DNA of 64,000 nucleotides from Candidatus Gastranaerophilales bacterium (GCA_944325605.1 CALVAX010000003.1:1-64000); one strand, 5' to 3'. Shown: positions 30,627 through 40,589, numbered from the stretch's first letter. Numbers and translations are program-made. Notes: generated from the sequence alone by a model not told the origin.

Positions 30627-31893
30627 GAGAAGACGTAATGGGGAAGGCTGTTTTTCAAAAAACAGCAACGGATTTGATTATAGAATTTCTTACAATGATG
30701 AGCACGGTAAACGCAAGTATAAATACTTTTGGGCAAAAACAAAAGAAGAATGTATTGCTAAAGCTACAAAGTGGCGCAATGAGCAAAATGGTATTTATAC
30801 AGATGATGAAGTAAACGGAAAAATGTTAACTTCTCAATGGGCTAATTATTGGTTTGACAATTTTGTTGTAGGACACGTCAAAATTACTACTATCAATGAT
30901 GATAGAAGTATCTTAGATAAACATATTATTCCGGGAATAGGGCATATTCCGTTAAAAGAAATAAGAGGTCTAAGGTTAACAAAATTCTATAATGAATGCT
31001 TAAAGAAAAGTAACGGCAGAGGCGGCACACTTGACCCTAAAACCGTTAAAAACATTCGTGCAGTTGTTAATAGAATGCTTGAATGTGCGTATCAAAATGA
31101 ACTTATAAAAGAAAATCCGAACAAGAAGGCAAAATATCCTAAATGTACTACAAAAGAAACGCAGATATTAAGTCCTGAAGATTATGACAAACTCATAAAA
31201 TACTGTATTGAACAAGGTACTCAGTGGGATATGCTTATAGTATTTTTACTTTGTGTCGGCACAAGATTAGGTGAAGCACTGGGATTGCAATGGACAAAGG
31301 TTAATTTTGAAAAACGCACAATTCGGATTAGCCAACAGTTGCAGGCGGTGCCTGATAGTGATAAAAACGCGAAATACAAGTATAAAAAAGAGATTATCGA
31401 CTCAACAAAAACTAAAACTTCAAATCGCACAATATCAATGTCTGAACCTGTTGAGAGGATACTCCTCCATGTTAGAGCATTACAAGCTGTAAATAAAATG
31501 AAGCTTGGACAAAAGTATCATAGAGATTTAGACTTAGTCTTTCCTAGAGAAGACGGTTATTTTATCTGCGATACAACTTTTAGAGCATTCGTTAACAAGC
31601 GTTTAGCGGAAGCGGGTATTGAACACTATAAAATACATTCATTCAGGCATTCGTGTGCTACAACACTGTTTGAAGAAAAAGCCGATATTAAAAAGGTTTC
31701 AAAATGGCTCGGGCATAGTTGTATAGGTATTACTTTGGGTATTTATACTCACGTGTTACCGCACCATTTAGAAGAACTGGCAGAACTTCAAAGCAATCGT
31801 TTTAAACGGATATTCAGCAGTAATGAAAAAGACATTCCTGATGAAATGCTGCCGCAAAGAGAAACATCAAAACAAGATGATTGGGGTGCATAA
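30619..31893 (+). CDS. int: Tyrosine recombinase / site-specific integrase
   Basis: About 424 residues starting at MAKRRRNGEGCFSK (ATG at 30619; ATG at 30613 is possible). The N-terminus has an AP2-like arm-binding domain, then a core-binding SAM-like domain, then the catalytic domain with GTRLGEALGL (R about 214), HSFRHSCATTL (HxxR about 340), KVSKWLGHS and the Tyr in IYTHVLP (about 375). It integrates the element at tRNA-fMet. The gene ends 136 bp from attR. Confidence 0.92.
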   Translation: MAKRRRNGEGCFSKNSNGFDYRISYNDEHGKRKYKYFWAKTKEECIAKATKWRNEQNGIYTDDEVNGKMLTSQWANYWFDNFVVGHVKITTINDDRSILDKHIIPGIGHIPLKEIRGLRLTKFYNECLKKSNGRGGTLDPKTVKNIRAVVNRMLECAYQNELIKENPNKKAKYPKCTTKETQILSPEDYDKLIKYCIEQGTQWDMLIVFLLCVGTRLGEALGLQWTKVNFEKRTIRISQQLQAVPDSDKNAKYKYKKEIIDSTKTKTSNRTISMSEPVERILLHVRALQAVNKMKLGQKYHRDLDLVFPREDGYFICDTTFRAFVNKRLAEAGIEHYKIHSFRHSCATTLFEEKADIKKVSKWLGHSCIGITLGIYTHVLPHHLEELAELQSNRFKRIFSSNEKDIPDEMLPQRETSKQDDWGA

Positions 31894-32028
31894 AAAATGA
31901 TAAGTTGTGGGGATAAAAGACCTATAATTATTGTAGGTCTTCCCTACAATTTTCATCAAAAAATAAGTATTTTATAAATACCAATAACACTGATTATATC
32001 AAGCAAGGAAACTAATTTTCAATGAGTC
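31894..32028 (+). promoter_or_regulatory. attR arm with integrase arm-type repeats
   Basis: Contains an inverted repeat AGACCTA / TAGGTCT (about 31919-31941) and CCCTACAAT after it, echoing CCCTACAAT / ATTGTAGG in the left arm at about 25085. A 51-bp segment at 31962-32012 repeats 25226-25276. These are candidate arm-type binding sites and could also serve as a terminator for the integrase gene. Confidence 0.5.
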
Positions 32029-32070
<42 letters not shown>

Positions 32071-32147
32071 TATTTTGTATTGCCGGACATATTCTCCCGA
32101 CATATACATTATTATACGCTGAAAATCAAAAATCAAGTACCCTGAAT

Positions 32148-32287
32148 AGGGATGTATATAGCAAATTCCGCCAAAAATTCTCAAAACAGCTTCATACAGA
32201 GGGTTAGCGAAGTATCTCAATAAAAAAGATTCTTCGGACTAAAGTCCTCAGAATGACGGGTTTTTATAGTATCTGTGGTTTCCCTTT
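32148..32287. repeat. MITE-like element, copy 2 (degraded)
   Basis: Homologous to the element at 42512-42645 in reverse orientation over ~110 bp (shared blocks CAAATTCC, TTCTCAAAACAG, GTTAGCGAAGTATCTC and CCTCAGAATGACGG). It carries an extra 14 bp (ATTCTTCGGACTAA) that completes an ATTCTTCGGACT / AGTCCTCAGAAT hairpin, and its right end is shortened. Terminal inverted repeats are poor. Confidence 0.7.
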
Positions 32288-32306
32288 TTGATAACTTTAC
32301 AACAAC

Positions 32307-32828
32307 CTATCTTTTTATGGCTCCCCAGGCTTTAATTGTGCCTCTTACATATTTTACAATGTAATAGCTGCCGTCTTTGATATATTCAATAGAAGCTTCC
32401 ATAAAAATATCTTCTTTATCGGGAGGCATTCCTGCTTTTGCTCGTTTTTCGTTAATCTTTTCTCTCTGTTTAGCTTCTTTTTTTAATCGTTTTTTATTTT
32501 CAGAATCATTAAGTCGGTCACGCTCAGAGAGGTCTTCTTCAACTTTAATAACCGGAATAATTGCAATGGGGGTTTTACTCTGGAGAAGCAGAAGAAAATC
32601 CCATTCGTCTGATAGAGCAAGTTCGTAGTGCCCCGGAGGGATAAAATCCATTTCGCCGTCAAAGAGGTAGTCAGGAATTGTGAGTGTAGGATAATCACTT
32701 TCCTGCAGTGAATACCTGTATATGGAGTCCGAACCGAGGGTTACGCCCGAGGTTTCCTGCGGCTGCTGCGGGTAGGGACGGATGGTCGGATGCATTAAAA
32801 CACGGTCTGTAAAAGTTCCTTCAAGCAT
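32307..32828 (-). CDS. Conserved-position protein downstream of rnpA, unknown
   Basis: 173 residues, ending with GSYYIVKYVRGTIKAWGAIKR. The centre is a charged helix (LSERDRLNDSENKKRLKKEAK in part) between a beta-rich N-terminal part (HPTIRPYPQQPQETSG, IPPGHYELALS) and the C-terminal strand pair. No family recognised. The stop of rnpA overlaps its ATG by one base, so they are co-transcribed; in many bacteria yidD and yidC occupy this place and are absent here. Confidence 0.6.
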   Translation of the reverse strand: MLEGTFTDRVLMHPTIRPYPQQPQETSGVTLGSDSIYRYSLQESDYPTLTIPDYLFDGEMDFIPPGHYELALSDEWDFLLLLQSKTPIAIIPVIKVEEDLSERDRLNDSENKKRLKKEAKQREKINEKRAKAGMPPDKEDIFMEASIEYIKDGSYYIVKYVRGTIKAWGAIKR

Positions 32829-33196
32829 CAGAGTTTCTCCAGAAGATGTTTTATTATAGGTTGAATTTCATTCATTGATTTTCCAAGCGCTCTTTCTCCT
32901 CCGACAAAAATCAGGGACATGTATTGATTTGCAGCACCGGTGTTATTAGATTTTAGAAGAAGCCTGTAACTTTCTCTCATAAGCCTTTTAAGTCGATTAC
33001 GCTTAACGGAGCGTTTGTGGGTTTTCTTGGATACGACAAAGCCGGCGCGGGTCGGAACTTCATCTTTCTTTTTTTTGCCGGCAAAAAGTGTTATCCCGCC
33101 TTTGTGGAAGGAGTTTTTAATCCTGTATGTTGCGGCAAAAGCCGCTTTATTTTTCAATCTGAATTGTTTTGGAAGCATAGGTTTTAATTTTCTCAC
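32828..33196 (-). CDS. rnpA: Ribonuclease P protein component
   Basis: 122 residues with the family signature RNRLKRLMRESYRLL and GFVVSKKTHKRSVKRN. It is the basic protein partner of the RNase P RNA that matures tRNA 5' ends, including the hybrid fMet tRNA in this window. The C-terminal LIFVGGERALGKSMNEI is also typical. It lies downstream of rpmH as in most bacteria. Confidence 0.95.
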   Translation of the reverse strand: MRKLKPMLPKQFRLKNKAAFAATYRIKNSFHKGGITLFAGKKKKDEVPTRAGFVVSKKTHKRSVKRNRLKRLMRESYRLLLKSNNTGAANQYMSLIFVGGERALGKSMNEIQPIIKHLLEKL

Positions 33197-33286
33197 AACA
33201 ACACAGCATGCCTGAAATATTCCGGCCTGCTGTGTTATTTTTTATAAATTTGCTTTTATTCCTAAGGGGTACAAGGGGGTCAGGAA

Positions 33287-33439
33287 TTAAGCAAGTTTTT
33301 TAGCTTGAATTGCCAGTCTGTGGCGGCCTTTAGCGCGGCGTCTGTTCAAAACTTCGCGTCCGCCCGGAGTTGCCATTCTTGCTCTGAAGCCGCTTACGTG
33401 CTGTCTTTTAATTTTTGTTCCTTCTAGTGTACGTCTCAT
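33287..33439 (-). CDS. rpmH: Ribosomal protein L34
   Basis: 50 residues starting [18 protein letters not shown], with [19 protein letters not shown], the invariant L34 core. A longer reading frame adds 13 residues upstream and is rejected on length. The rpmH-rnpA pair usually lies near dnaA and the replication origin; dnaA is not found next to it here, with proC divergent on the other side. Confidence 0.95.
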   Translation of the reverse strand: MRRTLEGTKIKRQHVSGFRARMATPGGREVLNRRRAKGRHRLAIQAKKLA

Positions 33440-33535
33440 TTTTTTATTCCCTTTTGTTATTTTTGTCGTATAATTCAAATGTTAAACAAAAAAAACTAAT
33501 TAGTCAACATCAAAGAGGGAGTCAGGTTAAATATT

Positions 33536-34351
33536 ATGAACAAAACTTTAAAAAAGATAGGATTTATAGGCTGCGGCAAGATGGCAGGGGCGATTATAGC
33601 GGGCATTAAGGCATCGGAAGGCGCAAAAAATCTTCAGCTTAAAGGCTCGGAGGTCAACTTTGAAATTGCTGAACTTGCACAAAACAAGCTAGGAATTGAA
33701 GTTTTGACGGATAACAGGCTTCTTGCAATGGACAGTGATGTTATTTTTATTGCGACAAAACCTAATTTAGTGAGAGAAATTCTGGACGAAATAAAAGATG
33801 AAATCACGCCCGATAAACTTATCGTTTCGATTGCAGCCGGAGTTTCGATTGATACGATTGAGGGAATAGTTCCGAACAGCCGTGTTGTAAGGGTTATGCC
33901 GAACACTCCGGCGCTTGTAAAAGAAGGGATGTTCGCGCTCGCAAAGGCTGAATACGCAACGGAAGAAGATCTTGAATTCGTTATGTCGCTTTTATCTTCA
34001 ATCGGCAGAGTTATAGAAGTTGAAGAAAGCCAGATAGATATTGTAACGGCAATTTCCGGTTCAGGCCCTGCATTTTTCTATAAAGTTATAGAGGATATGG
34101 CGCGTGCCGGCGAAAAACTCGGGCTTGAATATGACAAATCCCTTCTGCTTGCAACGCAGACGGCTCTGGGGTCAGCCAAGATGGTTTTTGAAAGAGGAGA
34201 AGTTCCTGTACAGACTCTTATTGACAATGTCGCAACAAAAGGCGGCTGTACGTTTGTCGGGATAACTGTTATGAATGAAGAAAAATCAGACAAACTTTTC
34301 TACGACGTAATCGAAAAAACCACTCAAAAGGCTCACGAACTCGGGAAATAA
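33536..34351 (+). CDS. proC: Pyrroline-5-carboxylate reductase
   Basis: 271 residues. The Rossmann motif KKIGFIGCGKMAGAII is at the N-terminus, VVRVMPNTPALVKEGM in the middle and the C-terminal dimer region has AISGSGPAFFYKVIEDM and DNVATKGGCTFVGI. It catalyses the last step of proline synthesis, NAD(P)H reduction of pyrroline-5-carboxylate. Full length for the family. It is divergent from rpmH and convergent with the pilin gene. Confidence 0.95.
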   Translation: MNKTLKKIGFIGCGKMAGAIIAGIKASEGAKNLQLKGSEVNFEIAELAQNKLGIEVLTDNRLLAMDSDVIFIATKPNLVREILDEIKDEITPDKLIVSIAAGVSIDTIEGIVPNSRVVRVMPNTPALVKEGMFALAKAEYATEEDLEFVMSLLSSIGRVIEVEESQIDIVTAISGSGPAFFYKVIEDMARAGEKLGLEYDKSLLLATQTALGSAKMVFERGEVPVQTLIDNVATKGGCTFVGITVMNEEKSDKLFYDVIEKTTQKAHELGK

Positions 34352-34352
34352 T

Positions 34353-35087
34353 CTATTTTAAAAGCAATTCAGCGGAACACCCTATGCCGGATATTGGCGA
34401 ACCGTTGTGCATTCCGTTTTGTGAAGAGGCATAGATTTCTTTTTCTGAAGTACAGGAGTCTTTGAAGTATTGTGGTTTGTATCCGCAATCAGCTCCTATC
34501 GGGCAGGTGCCTTTCGGGGTGATGACAAGCGCAAGAAAATCTTTGCCAAGGATATTCGGGGCAGATTTTTCTCCGTTTACGTCAACAAATACATAGATTA
34601 CAAACATGTCGTAAAATGTATTTACCCTGAAATAAATTGTTGCCCCATCAGGAGAAAGCCAGATAACAGCATCGCTTTCAGATGGTTCGAATCCGTATCC
34701 GCCGAATGAATACGGGTTCATTCCGGTGCCAAACATTGTATGGTAAGTGTCAATAGAGCCTTCTCCGGCTATGCATGTTTCGCCTTCTGCACAGGACTTT
34801 TGATATTTACTTGTCCTTATATTAAGGCTGGTTTTCATTACATCAAGTATGCTTATCATTTCTTCTTTCGACGTAAACATTTCAGCGTTGTCTTCAAGGG
34901 CAAGTTCCTGTCTTGCATACAGGTATGCATTACTGATTTTTGAATACAAAGTTTTCCATTTATTTTTAAATACAACTTCCTGATACTTTCCGATTAAAGC
35001 TGGGAGTGTCATGGCAATAACTATTCCCAGAATCCCAAGCGTAATAAGCACTTCTGCCATTGTAAATGCAATATAATTCTTTTTCAT
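34353..35087 (-). CDS. Type IV pilin-like protein (prepilin)
   Basis: 244 residues with a class III-type leader MKKNYIA cut before FTMAEVLITLGILGIVIAMTL, with the Glu at +5 of the mature protein. The hydrophobic helix is followed by a disulfide-rich globular domain (CAEGETCIAGE, CPIGADCGY, CTSEKEIY). It could be a pilus or pseudopilus subunit. It stands alone, with no pilus machinery in the window. Ends 1 nt from the proC stop. Confidence 0.85.
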   Translation of the reverse strand: MKKNYIAFTMAEVLITLGILGIVIAMTLPALIGKYQEVVFKNKWKTLYSKISNAYLYARQELALEDNAEMFTSKEEMISILDVMKTSLNIRTSKYQKSCAEGETCIAGEGSIDTYHTMFGTGMNPYSFGGYGFEPSESDAVIWLSPDGATIYFRVNTFYDMFVIYVFVDVNGEKSAPNILGKDFLALVITPKGTCPIGADCGYKPQYFKDSCTSEKEIYASSQNGMHNGSPISGIGCSAELLLK

Positions 35088-35172
35088 AAAATATCCTTCT
35101 TTTTACATGAATTATATTTCTATAAAAGTATTTTATCATGGATATTAAAAAACTGTCAATTTGTCTAAGATT

Positions 35173-35394
35173 ATGGCTATGGATGATAAATTAATTTTAG
35201 AAGAAGTTGCTGATAATATAAGAATTGAACGTTTAAGACGAAGGCTCTCGCAGGAAAAACTTGCAGAAATGGTTGATATTTCAACCAAATACCTCAACAT
35301 GATTGAAAACCGCAAAGCAAATCCGACAATTGTTATTGTCATTAAAATCTGCGGGGCACTGGATATTGACCTTAACACTATCTGGTCAAAATGA
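35173..35394 (+). CDS. Small XRE-family HTH protein
   Basis: About 73 residues; the start is uncertain (TTG 35161, ATG 35173 or 35179, none with a clear ribosome site). The helix-turn-helix runs RLRRRLSQEKLAEMVDIS, TKYLNMIENRKANPTI. It lacks an additional domain. A lone regulator of this size may act on its own promoter. Convergent with the FeS protein gene. Confidence 0.75.
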   Translation: MAMDDKLILEEVADNIRIERLRRRLSQEKLAEMVDISTKYLNMIENRKANPTIVIVIKICGALDIDLNTIWSK

Positions 35395-35395
35395 T

Positions 35396-36493
35396 TTAAT
35401 AACTCTTTTCTAACGCAATTTCATCCGCCTGAGCAAGGAAATCAACGACGTTCATAACTTTCGGGTGCCGCCTGTGGTTAAAGCCCCGCAGAATCCCGAG
35501 AATACATGCAGGACAAGTCGTCAAAACAACATCTGCGCCGGTTTCAATTATGTTTTTCGCCTTGTTTTGAGCAAGTGTTATTGAAAGATTACTGTTTTTC
35601 AGCGCAAAACTGCCGGCAAACCCGCAGCATTCGTCAAAATCTTTCATCTCAATGTATTCAACATTTTCACAATTTTGGAATAATTCAGGCACAAAATCAG
35701 CGCTTTTCAAGTGGCATGGTTTGTGGAAAGTTACTCTTACCGGCTTTTTGAAACGAAATCTGACGTTTTGTTTTGCAAGAAATTCTGCGGCATTTATAAA
35801 TTCCGGCGCTTCGCATTCTTTAAAGTATTCTCTTAATGTGCTCTCACAGCTTGCGCAATCCGTCAAAACCGCATCAAAATCGCAATCCATAAGCTTCAAA
35901 TTCCGCGCCTTAACCTCTTCGAACCTTTCAAGGTTTCCGCCAGACAAAAACGGCTGGCCGCAGCAGTCAAAATCACGTTCTATCAATTCTACATCAAGCT
36001 TCTGCAATATTTTTTTCAGAGCTTTTTCGGTTTTCGGGTAGATATTATTCACACACCCTTTAAAATATAGAAGCCTTGTTGTTTCTTTGCAGTCATTCGC
36101 CGGTTGGAGGCGGCTGGCGCCAAAGTGCGAAATTTTACGCGCAAGTTTTATGAAATTTCCGAACACAAAATCCGATTCTAAAAACTTCTCAATTTTGCCC
36201 TGCAGAGTATTTTTAGAGCACTCGTATTTTGCAATATTAAAAATCTCGCAAACATCAATTCCGCTGGGGCAAAAGTCTTTGCATTTTCCGCATCTGAGGC
36301 ACATATCAAGGTATTTTTCGATTGTCCTGTTGAGTTTTAAATCGCCTTTCAAAACGCCTTCCAGCATAACGAATTTTCCGCGCGAAACTGCGCAGTCATT
36401 GCCCGTAATTTTGTAAACAGGGCAGACAGACTGGCAGAGTCCGCATTTTGAACATTTGTTTATGTCATCCGCAAAGTCTTTTAAGGTTTTCAT
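35396..36493 (-). CDS. (Fe-S)-binding oxidoreductase subunit, GlcF/CCG-domain type
   Basis: 365 residues. Two 4Fe-4S motifs at the N-terminus: CSKCGLCQSVCPV and CLRCGKCKDFCPSG. Two CCG domains follow, with DFDCCGQPF and MKDFDECCGFAGSF. These are the features of the iron-sulfur subunit of glycolate/lactate-type oxidases and heterodisulfide reductase B-like proteins. A flavin partner is not adjacent. It is the last gene of the ftsI-murE-nagA-ilvD operon, 23 nt after ilvD. Confidence 0.85.
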   Translation of the reverse strand: MKTLKDFADDINKCSKCGLCQSVCPVYKITGNDCAVSRGKFVMLEGVLKGDLKLNRTIEKYLDMCLRCGKCKDFCPSGIDVCEIFNIAKYECSKNTLQGKIEKFLESDFVFGNFIKLARKISHFGASRLQPANDCKETTRLLYFKGCVNNIYPKTEKALKKILQKLDVELIERDFDCCGQPFLSGGNLERFEEVKARNLKLMDCDFDAVLTDCASCESTLREYFKECEAPEFINAAEFLAKQNVRFRFKKPVRVTFHKPCHLKSADFVPELFQNCENVEYIEMKDFDECCGFAGSFALKNSNLSITLAQNKAKNIIETGADVVLTTCPACILGILRGFNHRRHPKVMNVVDFLAQADEIALEKSY

Positions 36494-36516
36494 AACGGTA
36501 TAATATCACAAAATGT

Positions 36517-38166
36517 TTAAACAATAGCGCCGTGGCTTGCATCCTGAACATTTCTGGCATATTTTGCAAGGTAGCCGGATTTAACTTTTAATTCAAAAGG
36601 TTTCAAGTTTTTCCGGCGGGCTTCAAGTTCTTCTTCGGTTACGAGAAGTTCGATTTTTCTTTTCTGAATATCAATTTTTATTTTGTCTCCGTTTTGGATA
36701 AGCGCAATGCTGCCGCCTTTTGCAGCCTCCGGGCAAATATGTCCGACGCAGATGCCGCGGGTTGCGCCGGAAAATCTTCCGTCAGTAATCAGTGCACAGG
36801 ATTTGCCAAGCCCCTTGCCGACAAGAAGTGATGTCGGTGCAAGCATTTCCCGCATTCCGGGGCCGCCTGCAGGGCCTTCATAGCGGATTACGATTACATC
36901 TCCAGCTTTAATTCTGTCGTTTTCAAGCGCTTCCATTGCCTCTTCTTCGCTGTCAAAAGTTACGGCAGTCCCTTCAAACTCATAACACTCGGGAGTCACT
37001 CCGGAAATCTTTATGACACATCCGTCTTTTGCGATGTTGCCGTAAAGTACGCCGAGTCCCGCTTCCGTATATTTGGAATCTTTGTAATAAGGAATAATAT
37101 CAGTGTTTATGTAAGCCTCTTTTGCAATCTCTTTGTTTGTCAGACCGCAGACGGTTTTTGTTTCGGCAAGCAAATCCCCGAGCGATTTTACAACTGCCGG
37201 AATTCCGCCTGCGTTGTGAAAATCAGCCATCGTTAATGTCGAGGAAGGATTAATCTTCACAATCTGGTGTACTTTGCGGCTCAGTCTGTCAAAATCGTCT
37301 ATTGTAACATCAAGTCCTGCCGCGTTTGCGACTGCCAGAAGATGCAAAAATGTGTTTGTCGACCCGCCGAGCGCAAGCGAGGCGGTTATTGCATTAATAA
37401 GCGCGTCTTTTGTGATTATGTCTGAAGGCTTTGTGTCTGATTTCACAAGTTCTACAATCTGCATACCGCTTTCAAATGCTATCCTGCGTTTTTTTGACGA
37501 AACTGCAGAGCTGGAGGCGCAATAAGGAAGCGACATTCCCATAATTTCCGTTAAACACGCCATTGTATTTGCAGTGTACATTCCCTGACATGCGCCGGCA
37601 GACGGGCAGGTTTCTTCTTCAAGAGCAAGAAGTTCTTCTTCTGTAATTTCTCCGTTTCTGAACTTTCCGACCGCTTCAAATGAGCCAGTTACCATTGTTA
37701 ATTTGTGAAATTCCCTGCACTCTCCGTCAAGCATAGGCCCTGCTGTCACAATCAGGCATGGAATATTCAGCCTCAAAGCTCCGATAAGCATTCCGGGGGT
37801 GATTTTGTCGCAGTTTGAAAGCAAGACAACACCGTCAAGCTGGTGTGCTGAGGCAACGCTTTCAACACAGTCCGCAATCAGGTCGCGTGAAGGCAGAGAA
37901 TACCTCATTCCGTTGTGCCCCATTGCAATTCCGTCGCAGATTGCTGGAACCCCGAATATAAAAGCCTGTCCGCCTGCCGAGTGAATTCCTTTTTCAATCT
38001 GTCTTTCAATATCGCGCATTCCGGTATGCCCCGGCACAAGATCCGAAAATGAACTTGCAATCCCGATAAATGGCGCCTTCATATTCTTTCTGCTCACTCC
38101 CGCAGCCATCAAAAGCCCCCTGTGCGGCGTGCGGGCTATTCCTGTTTTGATATTGTCGCTTCTCAT
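36517..38166 (-). CDS. ilvD: Dihydroxy-acid dehydratase
   Basis: 549 residues. The signatures CDKITPGML (cluster Cys), [18 protein letters not shown] (quoted in part) and the C-terminal [18 protein letters not shown] are all intact. It converts dihydroxyisovalerate and dihydroxymethylvalerate to keto acids in branched-chain amino acid synthesis. Full length for the family. It is placed between nagA and the FeS protein with 6-nt and 23-nt gaps; other ilv genes are not in the window. Confidence 0.95.
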   Translation of the reverse strand: MRSDNIKTGIARTPHRGLLMAAGVSRKNMKAPFIGIASSFSDLVPGHTGMRDIERQIEKGIHSAGGQAFIFGVPAICDGIAMGHNGMRYSLPSRDLIADCVESVASAHQLDGVVLLSNCDKITPGMLIGALRLNIPCLIVTAGPMLDGECREFHKLTMVTGSFEAVGKFRNGEITEEELLALEEETCPSAGACQGMYTANTMACLTEIMGMSLPYCASSSAVSSKKRRIAFESGMQIVELVKSDTKPSDIITKDALINAITASLALGGSTNTFLHLLAVANAAGLDVTIDDFDRLSRKVHQIVKINPSSTLTMADFHNAGGIPAVVKSLGDLLAETKTVCGLTNKEIAKEAYINTDIIPYYKDSKYTEAGLGVLYGNIAKDGCVIKISGVTPECYEFEGTAVTFDSEEEAMEALENDRIKAGDVIVIRYEGPAGGPGMREMLAPTSLLVGKGLGKSCALITDGRFSGATRGICVGHICPEAAKGGSIALIQNGDKIKIDIQKRKIELLVTEEELEARRKNLKPFELKVKSGYLAKYARNVQDASHGAIV

Positions 38167-38172
38167 AACTTT

Positions 38173-39078
38173 CTATCCTATTTGAACTTTTTCTATATTC
38201 CAGTTTTCATCCCATTCAATATAGCCGTTAAGATTTACGTTGTGGTATATATACGGATTTTCTATAAATTGCGGATTGAAAAGTTTTATTGAATGAAGTC
38301 TTTTTATTATATCCGGCAAAAGTGCTGTGCTTCCCGCAAGCGTTCCATCTTTTGATGTTGCTTTAATTCCGTCATAATAGATTTTTTCATCTGCAAAAAA
38401 CATTTCGGTTCTGTTGCTTTTTGTGATTGGCAGACTGTCGCTTACAAGAATTATTTTATCTGCCGGTTTCATTTTAAAAACAAGTTTTATTGCATCATCA
38501 GATACGTGAATTCCGTCACAGATAATTTCTGTATAAATAAAATCATTAATCAGCGCCGACAGAGCCGTTGAAACACCCCTGTGCGCAATCCCGCTCATTG
38601 CATTAAACAGGTGGGTTACTCCGCGGCAGCCGTTTAAGTGTCCGCTTATGCAGTGTCCGGCCTGAACCTTTACACCTTTATTCCACAGGTACATAATTAA
38701 CCCTTCGTCAAATTCCGGTGCCAGAGTTACAATTTTGATAAAAGGATCTTCTATTGTCCGGTAATTTTCGATTGTAGGTTTAAGAAAATATTTCGGGTTA
38801 TGAACTCCCCGTTTTTCAACGTTTAAGAAAATCCCTTCCAGATGTATGCCAAGAATTTTTGCCATATCCGGAGTTTGTTTTTGTGCAGCCTGTTTTATGA
38901 CCTCTATCTGGTGTTTGATGTTCATTATGTTATCGGTTACAAGTGTCGGAAAAATCCCGCCGATACCGTATTTTGTGATTTCTTTTGTAAGGTAAAGCAG
39001 ATCATCTGTTGCGGCTGTATTGAAATCAATTCCGAATGCTCCGTGAGAGTGCTGTTCTATTAAAAGTTTTGTCTTCAT
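38173..39078 (-). CDS. nagA: N-acetylglucosamine-6-phosphate deacetylase, short form
   Basis: 301 residues against ~380 for typical NagA. The metal-site motifs are present: QHSHGAFGIDFN, GIHLEGIFLN (Glu), AGHCISG, THLFNAMSG, CDGIHV and the catalytic Asp in VSDSLP. The missing part is the small N-terminal beta domain. It removes acetate from GlcNAc-6-P, recycling wall or dietary amino sugars. Its ATG overlaps the murE stop by 4 nt (ATGA). Confidence 0.85.
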   Translation of the reverse strand: MKTKLLIEQHSHGAFGIDFNTAATDDLLYLTKEITKYGIGGIFPTLVTDNIMNIKHQIEVIKQAAQKQTPDMAKILGIHLEGIFLNVEKRGVHNPKYFLKPTIENYRTIEDPFIKIVTLAPEFDEGLIMYLWNKGVKVQAGHCISGHLNGCRGVTHLFNAMSGIAHRGVSTALSALINDFIYTEIICDGIHVSDDAIKLVFKMKPADKIILVSDSLPITKSNRTEMFFADEKIYYDGIKATSKDGTLAGSTALLPDIIKRLHSIKLFNPQFIENPYIYHNVNLNGYIEWDENWNIEKVQIG

Positions 39079-40586
39079 ATTACACTTCCTTCAAATACTT
39101 TTCGTGCTTCTTCTCTGTCGTCAAAGTGGATTGTTCTGTCTTTTAAAATTTGATAATCTTCATGTCCTTTGCCTGCAATAATTACAACATCATTGTTGCC
39201 GGCAATGGTTTTTAAAAGTGCAATTGCGTGTCCTCTGTCCGGCTCGACCGTAACTGTTTCCGTGTTTACGTTTTTAAGCCCTGCAATAATATCTGTTATT
39301 ATCTGCTGAGGATCTTCGCTTCTCGGGTTGTCGCTCGTAATAATAATTTTGTCGGCAATTCGTTCTGCAATTGCGCCCATTTTGGGTCTTTTGGTTGCAT
39401 CTCTGTCGCCGCCGCAGCCGAAAAGACAAATCAATTTGCCTTCTTCTGGCGTAATTTCTCTTGCGGAATTTAGCACATTTTCAAGACCGTCGGGAGTATG
39501 TGCGTAATCTACTATAACAAGCGGTTTTTTTACAACAACTTCAAATCTTCCGGCTACACCTTTTACATTTTCAAGAGCCTTAAGCGCTGTTTGAACATCA
39601 ATTCCCATTGCAATTGATGCTGTAACGGCAGCCAAAACATTATAAACGCTGAACATTCCGTTCATATGAAGATTTACTTTGTAAGAGCTTTCACCATCTT
39701 GCGGGGTTGTGTTTGAAAGAATTTTGTTCCTTACAACCAGTGTGAATTCTGCGCCGTTAAGAGAAAAATTAATATCTTTTGCTTTTACATCCGCATCTTT
39801 TTTTACCCCGTACGTGTATTTTTTGACACCTTCCGGAGTTACGCTTAAGAATTTTTCCGCATAGCTGTCGTCAAGATTAATGACCGCAAAATCACCTTCT
39901 GAAAGATGTTTGAAAAGCAGCGCCTTAGCTTCAAAATAATTTTCCATTGTAATATGGTAGTCCAGATGATCCTGTGTAAGATTTGTGAATACTGCGCCGT
40001 TAAACCGGCAGCCTCCGACACGGTTCTGTTCAAGAGCGTGCGAGCTTACTTCCATTACTACGTTGTCTATTTTTTCAACATCTTTAATCATTCTTAATGT
40101 TGCTTGAAGTTCCGGAGCCTGCGGGGTTGTGTGTTTTGCGTCGCGGTATTCGCCATTTGATGAAAGTTTGTAGCCTAAAGTGCCGATAAGTGCACATTTT
40201 TGGCCGTTTTCTTCAAGAATTTTCTGGATAAGGTGGGTAACTGTTGTTTTGCCGTTTGTGCCGGTAATGCCGATAAGGTTTATGCCTTTAGACGGGCTTG
40301 AATAAAATCTGTCTGCTATATCTGCGATTTTGTGTCTTGTAGAGTTTACCAAAATTTGAGGTATTTTGCCTGCGTCTACTGCATGTTCGGCAAGAAGTGC
40401 AACAGCACCGTTTTCTATTGCGTTTTTTGCATATTCATGTCCGTCTGTGTATTCGCCGGTCAGACATACAAAAATATCTCCGGGTTTTGTTGTCTTTGAA
40501 TTATATGAAATCCCTGTTATTTCGACGTTTTTAAAGTTTATTAAATCTTTATAATCCAAATGCTCAATGAGTTCATCAAGTTTCAT
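39075..40586 (-). CDS. murE: UDP-MurNAc-tripeptide synthetase (meso-DAP adding)
   Basis: 503 residues of the Mur ligase fold: N-terminal UDP-binding part, ATP site GITGTNGKTT (about 108-117), and the specificity motif DNPR (in TSDNPRSEDPQ), which is the signature for meso-diaminopimelate rather than lysine. It adds the third residue of the peptidoglycan stem. Lies 3 nt from ftsI and overlaps nagA, so wall synthesis and amino-sugar recycling share one operon. Confidence 0.95.
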   Translation of the reverse strand: MKLDELIEHLDYKDLINFKNVEITGISYNSKTTKPGDIFVCLTGEYTDGHEYAKNAIENGAVALLAEHAVDAGKIPQILVNSTRHKIADIADRFYSSPSKGINLIGITGTNGKTTVTHLIQKILEENGQKCALIGTLGYKLSSNGEYRDAKHTTPQAPELQATLRMIKDVEKIDNVVMEVSSHALEQNRVGGCRFNGAVFTNLTQDHLDYHITMENYFEAKALLFKHLSEGDFAVINLDDSYAEKFLSVTPEGVKKYTYGVKKDADVKAKDINFSLNGAEFTLVVRNKILSNTTPQDGESSYKVNLHMNGMFSVYNVLAAVTASIAMGIDVQTALKALENVKGVAGRFEVVVKKPLVIVDYAHTPDGLENVLNSAREITPEEGKLICLFGCGGDRDATKRPKMGAIAERIADKIIITSDNPRSEDPQQIITDIIAGLKNVNTETVTVEPDRGHAIALLKTIAGNNDVVIIAGKGHEDYQILKDRTIHFDDREEARKVFEGSVI

Positions 40587-40589
40587 TTT

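Noticed and set aside
33202-33245. AACACAGCA / TGCTGTGTT hairpin between rpmH and rnpA as a terminator
   Set aside because: The T-run is on the strand opposite to these genes, and rnpA is normally co-transcribed; left unassigned.
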